Below are positions 25,090 to 33,458 of a stretch of DNA of 64,000 bases, in pieces. The stretch is from JACKFB01 sp041389525. Its GTDB lineage: Bacteria; Myxococcota_A; UBA9042; PHBI01; JACKFB01. Under the pieces are notes generated by a model. The model saw only the letters and a list, made by a program, of their open reading frames with translations. It did not search any database and had not been told where the DNA came from. Both the position numbers and the translations under genes were made by a program. The stretch lies in the NCBI GenBank assembly GCA_041389525.1, contig JAWKRR010000017.1, positions 1-64,000 on the forward strand, read 5' to 3'. Each line of letters starts with the position of its first letter. Within the stretch, counting starts at the first letter, position 1.

Positions 25090-27608
25090 CGGCCAGCCCC
25101 CGGGTTGGTGGCGGCGACCGCGGCGACGCGCAGGGTGACCGCGTCGGCGCTGACTGAGAGGACCGTCAGGCCGAAGACGCGGCCGGCCTCGTCGGCGACG
25201 AAGCGCTGCAGGCCCACGGTCGGCGAGATGGAGGTGACGGCGGCGCCCGAGATCGCGCTGCTCTCGTAGAAGCCGGGCTTGGGGGCGGCGGGTTTGGCGG
25301 GCGCGACGGCGGCGCCGACGACTCGAAGCTCGGGCGCTCCGCTGGACGCGCGGCCCATATAGATGTCCGCAGGGGTGGTGACGGCGGACTGCGCGCCCAC
25401 CATGAGATCGGACAGGCTCTGCTCCTGGGCGGCCAGCAGGGGGCGTGTGGCCTCAAGGATCTGCTCGCCGGTCAGCGGGACGTGGATGCCTTCGAGCGGC
25501 ACCACGACGTCGCCCTGCCCTTCGGCGATGCCGCCGTCGTGGAGGCGCAGCTGGGCGACGTCGACGAGGGTGTCCCAGATGTAGGCGGGCGCTGGGGTCT
25601 CGACGATGCCGCCGGCGTCGATGGTGACCCAGCCGCGCTCCCAGGTGATGGTCGCGGCGTCGTCGATGTTGCCGACGCCGTAGACGGTGGGCGGCGGGGC
25701 GTAGGCGTCGTCGGGGTAGAGGTCGCGGAAGGCCCGGTAGGCCGAGTCGATGACGAGGGACTCGAAGGTCCAGGGCGCGGCGGCCCAGGCGGGCGAGGCG
25801 CCGCGGGGGAAGGGGTCGGCGGCCAAGTCGCCGGGGCCTAGCTTCTCGGTGCCGCCGGCAAGGAAGGTCGGCGCCTCGGTCATCAAAAAGCCCATGGACA
25901 TGGCGGGCTCCTCGACCAGGCCGGTCAGCTGGTAGCGGGCGGGGTCCTCGAAGTCGAAGTCCAGTGCGGCCGGGGCGGTGCGCTCGAAGAGCCAGGCCTT
26001 GCCCGTGCCGAGGTCCACCGCGTCGCGCTGGCGCAGGTTCGAGCGCGCCGTCACCGTCATGCGGAAGGCGCCGCCCATGACCAGGGCGTGGGGCGGGCCG
26101 GAGACGAGCCCCGGGTGGCCGGCTTGGGGGCCGAGCTTTTCGCCCAGGCTGGCCATGTCGGTGAGGGCGTCGCGCATGGTCACGCGCAGGCGCGGGGCGC
26201 CGGTCTCGGGGTCGGCGGTGATGTTGGGGTGGGTCAGGAGCAGGTGCTCGACGAGCGTGGCCTCCAGGACGTCGCGGGGCAGAAATGGCGTGTCGGCGGG
26301 CTGGTCCAAGAGGCGCGAGAGGACGGTCGCCTCGGGGATGCCGAGGGCGCCGGTGACGCCGATGACCTCGGCCATCGCGCTCCCGGTGAGGTCGGCGGTC
26401 TCGGGCGTCATCACCAAGATGCGCTGCATGTTCTGAGCGGCGGGCGTCCAGGTCGTGGGGTCCAGGCCCCAGGCCGCGGGGGCCTGAATGGCGTCCAGCG
26501 CGCTCTTGACGATGTCGCCCATGTCCAGGTCGAAGAGCGCGATGTCGTCTTGGTTTTCGGTGGGCAGCAGCGAGGAGAGGCCGTCGCGGTCCAGCGTCAG
26601 GGTCAGCTCGGGCGGGACCTCGGCGGCGGGCGGGATGCGCAGGGTGATGGTCTCGGGCGTCGAGACGGCGCGGGTGAGGCTGGTGACGCGGCCCGAGGCG
26701 TCAGTGGCGCGGACGACGATGAGGTTGAGGCCCTCGCCAAGCTGGACCGGGGCGGTGAACGCGCCGTCGGCGGCGAGGGTGGCGGGCTCCAGGGTGTCGC
26801 CGGAGAGGCCGACCTCCACGCTGACCGAGCCCTCGGCGTCGCTGGCGCTGCCGACCACGGTGATGCGCGGCGCGTCGTCGGTGAGCAGGGCGCCGTCGGC
26901 GGGCGACGAGACGACCAGGGTGGGCGCGCTGGGGTCGTGGTGCATCGCACGATCGACGGTCGTCACATGCCCCGAACTATCAGTCGCCGACGCGCGAATC
27001 GCGAAGTCGCTGCTTTGCGGTGTGGCGATGCGCGCGGTGAAGCGGCCGGAGTCGTCGGGGCTGAGACCGCACAGCTCGAGGCCGGTCTGGGGCACCGAGA
27101 GGCACAGCCGCGTCAGGGTGGAGCCCGGGGCGAGGGAGACGCGGCCGGAGACCAGGGTGTCCAGCCCCGAGACCGACGCGTCCGCGGCCGGCGTGGTGAT
27201 GGCGAGGCCGGGCTCGGCACCCGACCAGGTCAGCCGGTGGGTGCGCCGCGCGGTGCGGCCGTCGGGCAAGGTCGCGCGCAGGGTCAGGGTGCGCGTGCCG
27301 TGGGTGAGCGCGACGGTGCCCGCGAAGTCGACCGGTCCCTCAGCACTTGGGTCGACCGCGCTGAGCAGCTGCGCGCCGCCCTCGTCGGTCTCGACCTGGA
27401 CCCGGGCGGCCGCGCCCTCGCCGACGGTGACGACCAAGCTCACCGAGGGTGACTCCAGCTCGGTCAGCTCAGCGGGTGAGACGGCGACGATGGCGAAGTG
27501 GGCGTCCCAGCCCTCGGTCGGGTCGCCGTAGTCGGTCGCGTCGGACGCGCAGGCCGCCAGGACAAACGCCAGCCCCAGATCGAGGCACGCGGTCCACCAG
27601 CGGCTCAC
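25086..27608 (-). CDS. Paralogous lipoprotein 2 (Ig-like repeats plus core)
   Basis: 840 aa, lipobox FVLAACA. Residues about 40-330 are bacterial Ig-like domains with the recurring 'V.VTG.ASD..G.V.V.VGL' pattern (TVVGSASDAEGSVSVEVGLS on the strand). Residues about 330-840 are the core shared with its neighbours: LVMTPETADLTGSAMAEVI, LTDMASLGEKLGP, HPGLVSG, YIWDTLVDVAQLRLHDGG. The Ig stalk would lift the core away from the membrane. Starts and stops overlap both neighbours by 4 nt, so expression is tightly linked. Same function class as the two flanking paralogues, unknown. Probably derived by duplication with gain or loss of Ig modules. Confidence 0.75.
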   Translation of the reverse strand: MSRWWTACLDLGLAFVLAACASDATDYGDPTEGWDAHFAIVAVSPAELTELESPSVSLVVTVGEGAAARVQVETDEGGAQLLSAVDPSAEGPVDFAGTVALTHGTRTLTLRATLPDGRTARRTHRLTWSGAEPGLAITTPAADASVSGLDTLVSGRVSLAPGSTLTRLCLSVPQTGLELCGLSPDDSGRFTARIATPQSSDFAIRASATDSSGHVTTVDRAMHHDPSAPTLVVSSPADGALLTDDAPRITVVGSASDAEGSVSVEVGLSGDTLEPATLAADGAFTAPVQLGEGLNLIVVRATDASGRVTSLTRAVSTPETITLRIPPAAEVPPELTLTLDRDGLSSLLPTENQDDIALFDLDMGDIVKSALDAIQAPAAWGLDPTTWTPAAQNMQRILVMTPETADLTGSAMAEVIGVTGALGIPEATVLSRLLDQPADTPFLPRDVLEATLVEHLLLTHPNITADPETGAPRLRVTMRDALTDMASLGEKLGPQAGHPGLVSGPPHALVMGGAFRMTVTARSNLRQRDAVDLGTGKAWLFERTAPAALDFDFEDPARYQLTGLVEEPAMSMGFLMTEAPTFLAGGTEKLGPGDLAADPFPRGASPAWAAAPWTFESLVIDSAYRAFRDLYPDDAYAPPPTVYGVGNIDDAATITWERGWVTIDAGGIVETPAPAYIWDTLVDVAQLRLHDGGIAEGQGDVVVPLEGIHVPLTGEQILEATRPLLAAQEQSLSDLMVGAQSAVTTPADIYMGRASSGAPELRVVGAAVAPAKPAAPKPGFYESSAISGAAVTSISPTVGLQRFVADEAGRVFGLTVLSVSADAVTLRVAAVAATNPGAGR

Positions 27609-30484
27609 GGCGCACCTCCGAGCCAGGTCTGCTCGACGATCTCGACGCGGCCGGTGGGCAGCGCTCGCACATCCAGCCGGTGCACCGAGCCGCCCTGCCC
27701 TTGCACGTAGACGCGCTGGGTGGCGGCGGTCACCAGGAGCGCGGGGTGGTCGCTGGCCAGCGGTGGCTGGTTGAGGAAGGTCCCGACGGGCGCGCTGAGG
27801 GCGGCGTCGGCGTAGAAACCGTCTTTCGTGTAGGGGAAATCGAGGCCTTTGAAGGTGTGGCGCGCGGGGTCGCCGGGGCGGACGTGCACCAGCCAGAGGG
27901 CCGCGTCGGCAGGGGTGTCGGCGCCGGTCTGAACCAGGAAGAGGTCGGGCGCGTCGGCGTTGGCCGCGTAGTCGCCAAGCATCACGTCGGTCAGAAAGGA
28001 CTTCTGAGCCTCCATGCTGGGGCGGATGGCGGCGATGAGCTCGTCGGCGGTCAGGCCCACGGGGATGTCCTCGAGGCGGAACCGCACGTCGCCGGCGCCC
28101 TCAGCCACGCCGCCATCGCGCAGGCGCTGCTGGGCGATTTCGCTGATGAGGTTCCACAGGGTGCCCACGTCCCAGAGGTCCTCGTCGTCGCCCTGGGCTT
28201 GGAAATCGGGGGGGAAGCCGGCGCCCTGGTCGGTCCACAGCCACATGCGGCCGGGCTCGGGCGTGCCGAGCTCGTCGAAGTGCTTGGACTTGGTGCCGCT
28301 CTTGGAGACGACGCCCTGGGTGCCGATGGCGATCTCGAAGAGGTCGATGGCCAGCGGGATCGACGGGACGTAGACGCCCCAGAGCAGGGCCGCGGGGTCG
28401 CCGACGGGGCAGAGGTCGCAGCCTGCGGTGTAGTCGACGAACTGCAACTTGGCGGCGCAGTCGACGACCATCTCGATGGTCCAGGGTTTGGCGGGGCCGG
28501 CGAAGGGGCCGGCGCCGACGCAGGGCTCGTCGGGCAGGCCGGCGTCTTGGGTCAGCAGGCCGGGGTGCTCGACCATGGCGAAGTCGAGGTCGACGGTGGG
28601 CGACGCGGCGAGGCCTTTGATCTGGAAGGTGTCGGGCGAGAGGAAGTCGAGGTCGAGCACGTCCTGGGCGCCCGCGGCGACGAAGGCCAGCTTGGCTTTG
28701 CCGGTCGCGAGGGCGAGGCCGTCGTGCCAGTGCAGGTTCGAGGTGCCGCCGACGATGAGGGCGAAGTCGTCCTCGAGGACCTCGGAGTGTGAGGCGCCGC
28801 CTGGGGGAATGAAGCCGGGGTGGACGCCCGCGGGGCCGAATTTGGTGGCCAGGGACGCCATGTCGGTGAGGCCGTCGCGCAGCGTGATGGGCATGACGGC
28901 GCCGGGGGCGGCGGGGTGTGTGCCGATGAGGTTACGGCGGATGGAGGCGACCACGGTGTCGGTGGCGATGAGCGGGCTCTGCGGGGCGACGCCGAGGGCT
29001 GGGGACAGGACGTCGCCGAGGGTCTTGATGTCGGGCCAGCCCTCCAGGGTGCCGCTGGCGAGCCAGTCGACGACCGCGGCCATGGTGGCGAAGCTGGTGT
29101 TGGTCACGTCGGCGGTGGCGGGCGTCATGGTGAGCAGGCGCCACATGTTCAGCTCGGCCGTGCCCCAGGCGGCCGGGCAGGCGGGGACGAAGCCGGGGGC
29201 GCCGAAGCCTTCGCCGCACGCGCCGCGCAGGTACTCGATGGCGCCGACCAGCATGGGGGTCGGGTCGAGGTTGAGGAGGACGATGGCCTCTTGCTCGGCG
29301 GGCGGTATGGCTTGGGCGACCTGGGCCTTGTCGAGGGTGAGGGTGACCGGCGTGTGAGTCGGGGGCTGCCAGCCGAGGGTGTAGAGGCGCGGCGCGCTGT
29401 AGTCGCCGGTCGCGTAGACGAGGGTGGCGACGAAGACGCCGGTGTTGCCTGCGGAATCGGACGCGATGGCCTTGACGAGGTTGGCGCCGGGGCGGAGCTC
29501 GGCCGGGAGTGACCAGGTGGCGAAGCCGTCGGTGGAGACGGCCGGGACGAAGGGGCCGGCGCCGACGCGGACCTCGACCTTGGCGAGCTTGCGGTCGTCG
29601 GCGGCGGTGCCGGTGAGCGTCACGAGGCGCTCGGTGAGGGTGGCGCCGTTTGGCGGCGCGGTGATGGCGACCGTGGGCGGGACGGCGTCCTGGGGGCCGA
29701 CGGTCACTGTGATGGTGTGGGTGGCGGAGAGGCCGGCGCTGTCGAAGGCCGTCGCGGTCAGGGCCACGGTCTGGCCGGCGGGGAGGTTGAGCGCGGCCTG
29801 CCAGTGGGCGAACTGGTCGCTGGTCTCGACGACGACGGGCGCGGACGAGCCCCAGCGAAGCTCGACGCGGGTGAGGCCGGCGTTGTCGGTGGCGCGGCCG
29901 GTGACCACGACGCGGTCGGTCGGCAGCACGCTGAGGTCGGTCGGCGCCTCGATTTCCACAGTCGGCGCCTGCGTATCCGGAGTCGCGGGCTGGCGGCTGA
30001 CCGTGACCGTCGCGCTGCGGTCGCGGCCCGCGGCGTCGTAGGCGGTCACGACCAGCGGCGTCTGGCCCAGCGGCACGTCGATGTCGAGGTCGAAGCTGCG
30101 CAGGTCCTGCTCAGACGGCAGCCAGAAGGCGGCGTTGTGGCCGACCTTGACCGAGACGGCGACCACGCCCACGTCGTCGCTGGTCTCGCCGCGCAGCAAG
30201 ACCCGCGCGGAGGTCAGCGTCGCGCCAGCGGTGGGCGCGCTGATGGTGACCACGGGCGGCGCGCTGTCGGTCGGCGCCCCCAGGCTGTCCGCGCCCGGCC
30301 CGACGTCGCCGGGCTTCTCGGAGAAGGGAAGCTCGACCGGCACCGTGTCGATCGCGACCTCGGCGGGCGGGTCGCTGCACGCAGCGAGAACGATGGCGAA
30401 CGCGCAGCCCGCGTGAATCGCAGCGCCGGCAGCCCGCGAAAATCGAAGGCGTCGCGCGATGACCGGCCGGCAGCGCGTGCTCAT
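27605..30484 (-). CDS. Paralogous lipoprotein 1 (three Ig-like repeats plus core)
   Basis: 959 aa and the first gene of the leftward operon. Lipobox IVLAACS. Three Ig-like units of about 95 aa start with 'I.AP..(G/L)...' and read ATLTSARVLLRGETSDDVGV, SVLPTDRVVVTGRATDNAGL and ATLTERLVTLTGTAADDRKL. They occupy about residues 80-370. The core (about 395-959) has LLTMTPATADVTNTSFATMA, LTDMASLATKFGP and VHPGFIPPG, plus an insert with a Cys cluster (AGCDLCPVGD) absent from the others. Its stop overlaps the next start. The divergent BlaI-type gene begins 168 nt away, so the intergenic region holds promoters for both. Function unknown. Confidence 0.75.
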   Translation of the reverse strand: MSTRCRPVIARRLRFSRAAGAAIHAGCAFAIVLAACSDPPAEVAIDTVPVELPFSEKPGDVGPGADSLGAPTDSAPPVVTISAPTAGATLTSARVLLRGETSDDVGVVAVSVKVGHNAAFWLPSEQDLRSFDLDIDVPLGQTPLVVTAYDAAGRDRSATVTVSRQPATPDTQAPTVEIEAPTDLSVLPTDRVVVTGRATDNAGLTRVELRWGSSAPVVVETSDQFAHWQAALNLPAGQTVALTATAFDSAGLSATHTITVTVGPQDAVPPTVAITAPPNGATLTERLVTLTGTAADDRKLAKVEVRVGAGPFVPAVSTDGFATWSLPAELRPGANLVKAIASDSAGNTGVFVATLVYATGDYSAPRLYTLGWQPPTHTPVTLTLDKAQVAQAIPPAEQEAIVLLNLDPTPMLVGAIEYLRGACGEGFGAPGFVPACPAAWGTAELNMWRLLTMTPATADVTNTSFATMAAVVDWLASGTLEGWPDIKTLGDVLSPALGVAPQSPLIATDTVVASIRRNLIGTHPAAPGAVMPITLRDGLTDMASLATKFGPAGVHPGFIPPGGASHSEVLEDDFALIVGGTSNLHWHDGLALATGKAKLAFVAAGAQDVLDLDFLSPDTFQIKGLAASPTVDLDFAMVEHPGLLTQDAGLPDEPCVGAGPFAGPAKPWTIEMVVDCAAKLQFVDYTAGCDLCPVGDPAALLWGVYVPSIPLAIDLFEIAIGTQGVVSKSGTKSKHFDELGTPEPGRMWLWTDQGAGFPPDFQAQGDDEDLWDVGTLWNLISEIAQQRLRDGGVAEGAGDVRFRLEDIPVGLTADELIAAIRPSMEAQKSFLTDVMLGDYAANADAPDLFLVQTGADTPADAALWLVHVRPGDPARHTFKGLDFPYTKDGFYADAALSAPVGTFLNQPPLASDHPALLVTAATQRVYVQGQGGSVHRLDVRALPTGRVEIVEQTWLGGAP

Positions 30485-30604
30485 GGTCTGGGCGTTCCCC
30501 CGCAGCGTGGGTGGCCTCCCAGTCTACTCCCAGCGCGATACGCCGCAAGAAGGCGCGCCGCAGCACGCTGCGAAGGCCTGGCCGTTGACTCGGACGGCAC
30601 AACC

Positions 30605-30621
30605 TACTACCCATGGTCGTA
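30605..30621. promoter_or_regulatory. BlaI/MecI-like operator dyad
   Basis: TACTACCCATGGTCGTA is a 7-bp dyad (TACTACC / GGTCGTA, one mismatch) around a 3-nt centre. BlaI/MecI repressors bind dyads with TAC.ACA..TGTAGTA-type half-sites, so this fits an operator. It lies 30 nt before the start of the BlaI-type gene at 30652, where it would block its own promoter and, through read-through, the efflux genes. Assignment rests on family knowledge and position. Confidence 0.6.
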
Positions 30622-30651
30622 GCAACTGTGGTGGGCCGAGGAAGTCAGTCG

Positions 30652-31077
30652 ATGAAAGGGATACGAATCAGGCCTGAAAACGATGGGTTACGGGCGTCGC
30701 TCTTCGACCTCGAGGCCGACATCATGGAGATCGTCTGGGCCGGCGGCGCCTGCGATTTCTCGGTCTCGGATGTGCACGAGAAGCTGTCGGAGGAGCGGGA
30801 AATCGCTTACACGACTGTGATGACCACCGTCGGCCGCCTCCACGACAAGGGCCTGCTCGAGCGTCAGCGCGACGGCAAGCGCTACCTGTATCGGCCGGTG
30901 ATGGACCAGGACGAGTTCCTGCGCTCGATGGCGCGCGACGTGCTGGGCAGCCTCTTCGACGCGGGGCTCGAGGGCGCCGAAGCGCTGCTGCTCGAGCGCG
31001 TGGCCGAGGCGGACGTCGCGGACCTCGACCGGCTGGAGGCCTTGATCCAGGCGCGCCGCAGGGAGCTCAACGGGTGA
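30652..31077 (+). CDS. BlaI/MecI/CopY-family transcriptional repressor
   Basis: 141 aa from ATG 30652; an earlier in-frame start at 30613 lies inside the operator dyad and is rejected. The winged helix is clear: 'LEADIMEIVW', 'FSVSDVHEKLSEEREIAYTT' and 'VMTTVGRLHDKGLLERQRDG' followed by KRYLYRPVM, as in BlaI ('ayTTV.T.l.RL..KG.l...k.gr.y.Y.p'). The C-terminal helices are for dimerisation. In known systems the repressor is inactivated by proteolysis triggered by a membrane M56 protease; that partner is the next gene, overlapping as GTGA. The efflux genes follow without a break, so this repressor probably governs metal efflux rather than beta-lactam resistance. Confidence 0.9.
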   Translation: MKGIRIRPENDGLRASLFDLEADIMEIVWAGGACDFSVSDVHEKLSEEREIAYTTVMTTVGRLHDKGLLERQRDGKRYLYRPVMDQDEFLRSMARDVLGSLFDAGLEGAEALLLERVAEADVADLDRLEALIQARRRELNG

Positions 31078-32105
31078 ACGAGCTTATCGCCGCACTCATG
31101 GGCGCCGGGCTGGTCTTCGGCATCGCCGTGCCGCTGGTCACTTTGATCTCAAAGGCCGCGCTGGTGGCCCGCTGGCGCCGCGACCCCGACCCCAAACGCC
31201 AGGGCTCGCTGTCGACGTACATGCTCATCATCGCGCCGAGCATCGGCGCGGTCGCGTGGTTCATCTCGGCGGCGCTGCACCTGTCCGAGCCCGGGGCTGC
31301 AGGCGGCATATGCGCCCTGGACCACGGCGGCGCGGCGATGTGCCTGGACGCCCTGCTCTTCGCGGGTCTCTTGGCCGGTCTGGCCGCGACCGCGATGACC
31401 CGCGGCTGGCTGCGCGCGGGCGCCCACTGGCAGCACCGCGCGGAGCGGCTGCCCGCCGACGATGACACCACCCGGCGCCTGCAGCAGGTCTGCGCCGCGC
31501 ACCCCCGACTGCGCGCGCTGCGTTCGCGCATCGCCGCGGTCGACGGCGACACGCACCCCATCTGCACCCGCGGCCTCTTCCGCCCGGTCATCGAGGTCTC
31601 GAAGACCCTGATGACGCGCCTCGACGACAGCGCGCTCACCGCCGCGTTGCTCCACGAGGCCGAGCACCACGACGCCCGCGACCCCCTGCGCTTCCTGGTC
31701 GCGACCGTGAGCCTGGCGCTAAACCCCTGTGGTTTCCTGCTCCGTAGCGAGCTCGCCCGCTGGCGCGCCGGCCGCGAGGTGGTCTGCGACGAGTGGGCGG
31801 TCCGCCGCGCCGCCGACCCGCTCTCCCTGGCCGACGCCCTGGTCGCCGCCGCCCGAATCGACCGCCCGCTGCCGGCGTTCTCGGTGGCCCTCGGCGGCAA
31901 CGACAAGGGCCTGCTGCGCCTCCGAATCCACCTCCTGCTCGACTACGCCACCCGCCCGCCGGGTCGCCCCTCGCGCACGCCCATTCTCGTCGGCATCGGC
32001 GCGATGCTGGCCGTCCTCACCCTGCCCCACGCCGTCGGCGCTTGGCCTCTCGATATCGCGCACGCCGCGCTCGAGCGGACCTTGGTCGCCCTGGGCCTAA
32101 TCTAG
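31074..32105 (+). CDS. M56 (BlaR1/MecR1-like) membrane metalloprotease
   Basis: 343 aa, GTG start overlapping the repressor stop. Membrane segments at about residues 7-30, 47-68 and 91-110 precede a cytoplasmic or membrane-edge domain with the zinc site HEAEH (His194, Glu195, His198) in ALLHEAEHHDARDPLRF, the M56 motif. Downstream 'REVVCDEWAVR' supplies the likely third ligand Glu, and a last membrane segment lies near residues 309-325. It stops there and lacks the penicillin-binding sensor domain of BlaR1, so the signal is probably something else. A short loop with His and Cys between the membrane segments (residues 70-92: 'GICALDHGGAAMC') could sense metal, which is inference. It should relieve BlaI-type repression. 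The czcC-type gene starts 12 nt later. Confidence 0.88.
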   Translation: MNELIAALMGAGLVFGIAVPLVTLISKAALVARWRRDPDPKRQGSLSTYMLIIAPSIGAVAWFISAALHLSEPGAAGGICALDHGGAAMCLDALLFAGLLAGLAATAMTRGWLRAGAHWQHRAERLPADDDTTRRLQQVCAAHPRLRALRSRIAAVDGDTHPICTRGLFRPVIEVSKTLMTRLDDSALTAALLHEAEHHDARDPLRFLVATVSLALNPCGFLLRSELARWRAGREVVCDEWAVRRAADPLSLADALVAAARIDRPLPAFSVALGGNDKGLLRLRIHLLLDYATRPPGRPSRTPILVGIGAMLAVLTLPHAVGAWPLDIAHAALERTLVALGLI

Positions 32106-32117
32106 TTTGGAGGCGCT

Positions 32118-33458
32118 GTGTCCCACGTCCGCACCTGTGTATCCGTATCTACGACCCGCGATAGTAGTGCCCGAACGCCCAGCCGGCGTCTCGCGGTTCT
32201 AGCGACCGGCGCGCTGCTGGCCTCGCTCGGCGCCGGCCACGCGCTGGCCGCAGACGCCGCCCCCCTCGAGCTGAGCCTCGAGGAAGCCGTCGCGACCGCG
32301 TTCCGGCACAGCCCGCGCCTCAAGGCCGAGCTGGCTCGCGTCGCCGAGGCCGAGGCGCGCACGGTCGGCGCCGGCATCTACCCCCACAACCCCGAGCTCG
32401 AGGTTCAGGGCGCCGCCCGCCACCACCCCGGCGGGACCACCGGCGACTTCGAGGTCGGGCTCTCCCAAGAGTTCGAGCTGGCGGGGCAGCGGCGAAAGCG
32501 AGGGGACGTCGCAGATCTCGAGCTGGCGGCTGCCCGATCGGGTCGCGACAGCGCCGAGCGCCTCGTCGCCGCGGAGGTCCACCTCGCCTTCGTCGACGCG
32601 CTGGAGGTGGCCGCGATGATCACGGTCGCCGAGGCGGAGGCTGAGTTGTCGCGGCAGCTTTTGGACCTCTCCCAGCGGCGCTTTGACGCGGGCGCGGGGA
32701 CGCAGCTCGAGGTCAACGTGGCGTCGGCTGAGCTTGGCCGCGCCGAGCAGGTCGTCGGCGCCCTCGCGGGTGAGTACGGGGCGGCGCGGGCCGCCCTGGC
32801 GGAGGCCGTCGGTCTGCCGGCGTCGCGGCTGCCCACCCCCCGTGGCAGCCTGGAGGCCGAGGCCGAGGCGCTGCCAGACCTGGAGGCGCTGCTGGCCGCG
32901 GCGGAGGCGAACCGCGCCGACTTGGTGGCCTTGGACGGCATCGAGCGGGCCGCGAAGGCCCGGGTGGCGCTGGCGCGCGCCGAGGGCCGCCCCAACCTGC
33001 GGGCGGGGATCTTCGTGGGGCGCGAGGCCAACACCGACACGATCATCGGGGCCGGGCTGGCGATCCCGCTGCCCTTCTTCCAGCGCAACCAGGGTGCGGT
33101 GGCCGAAGCCCAGGCGAGCGTCGCGCGGGCGGGTGCGGAGCGGGACGCGGCGCGCTTGAGCATCGCCCGCGAGGTGGTCTCGGCCTACGAGCTCTACCGC
33201 GCCGGGACCGCGTCGCTGACCACCCTGCGCGAGCGCGTGCTCGGGACCACCGAGGAGAACCTCGAGCTGCTGCGGAAGGCGTTTGAGGCCGGGAAGACGA
33301 GCTGGACCGACGTCCTGGTGATGCGCCGCTCGCTCTTCGACGCGCGCCGCGCACTGGTGGAGACCAGCGCGCAGACCCGCCGAGCGCGGGTGCGGGTGGA
33401 CATCGCGGCGGGGCGCCTCCCGCTTCCCAATCGCTCTACGGGGGAGAAAACTCAATGA
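32118..33458 (+). CDS. czcC: TolC-family outer-membrane factor of metal efflux (CzcC-like)
   Basis: 446 aa from GTG 32118, 4 nt after GGAGG. Signal peptide AVLATGALLASLGAGHALA. Two repeats of coiled-coil plus strands typical of the outer membrane efflux family follow: 'LSLEEAVATAFRHSPRLKAE' opens the first, 'GLSQEFELAGQRRKRGDVAD' is the CzcC-type strand, and 'IGAGLAIPLPFFQRNQGAVA' opens the second. The trimer forms the outer-membrane tunnel for the RND pump encoded downstream. The stop overlaps the adaptor gene (ATGA). Gene order regulator-protease-C-B-A shows one operon. Symbol given by order and family, not by proven metal specificity. Confidence 0.88.
   Translation: MSHVRTCVSVSTTRDSSARTPSRRLAVLATGALLASLGAGHALAADAAPLELSLEEAVATAFRHSPRLKAELARVAEAEARTVGAGIYPHNPELEVQGAARHHPGGTTGDFEVGLSQEFELAGQRRKRGDVADLELAAARSGRDSAERLVAAEVHLAFVDALEVAAMITVAEAEAELSRQLLDLSQRRFDAGAGTQLEVNVASAELGRAEQVVGALAGEYGAARAALAEAVGLPASRLPTPRGSLEAEAEALPDLEALLAAAEANRADLVALDGIERAAKARVALARAEGRPNLRAGIFVGREANTDTIIGAGLAIPLPFFQRNQGAVAEAQASVARAGAERDAARLSIAREVVSAYELYRAGTASLTTLRERVLGTTEENLELLRKAFEAGKTSWTDVLVMRRSLFDARRALVETSAQTRRARVRVDIAAGRLPLPNRSTGEKTQ

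Noticed and set aside
30652..32105. Beta-lactam resistance regulator
   Set aside because: The M56 protein has no penicillin-binding domain and no beta-lactamase gene is nearby; the genes that follow are metal efflux genes.
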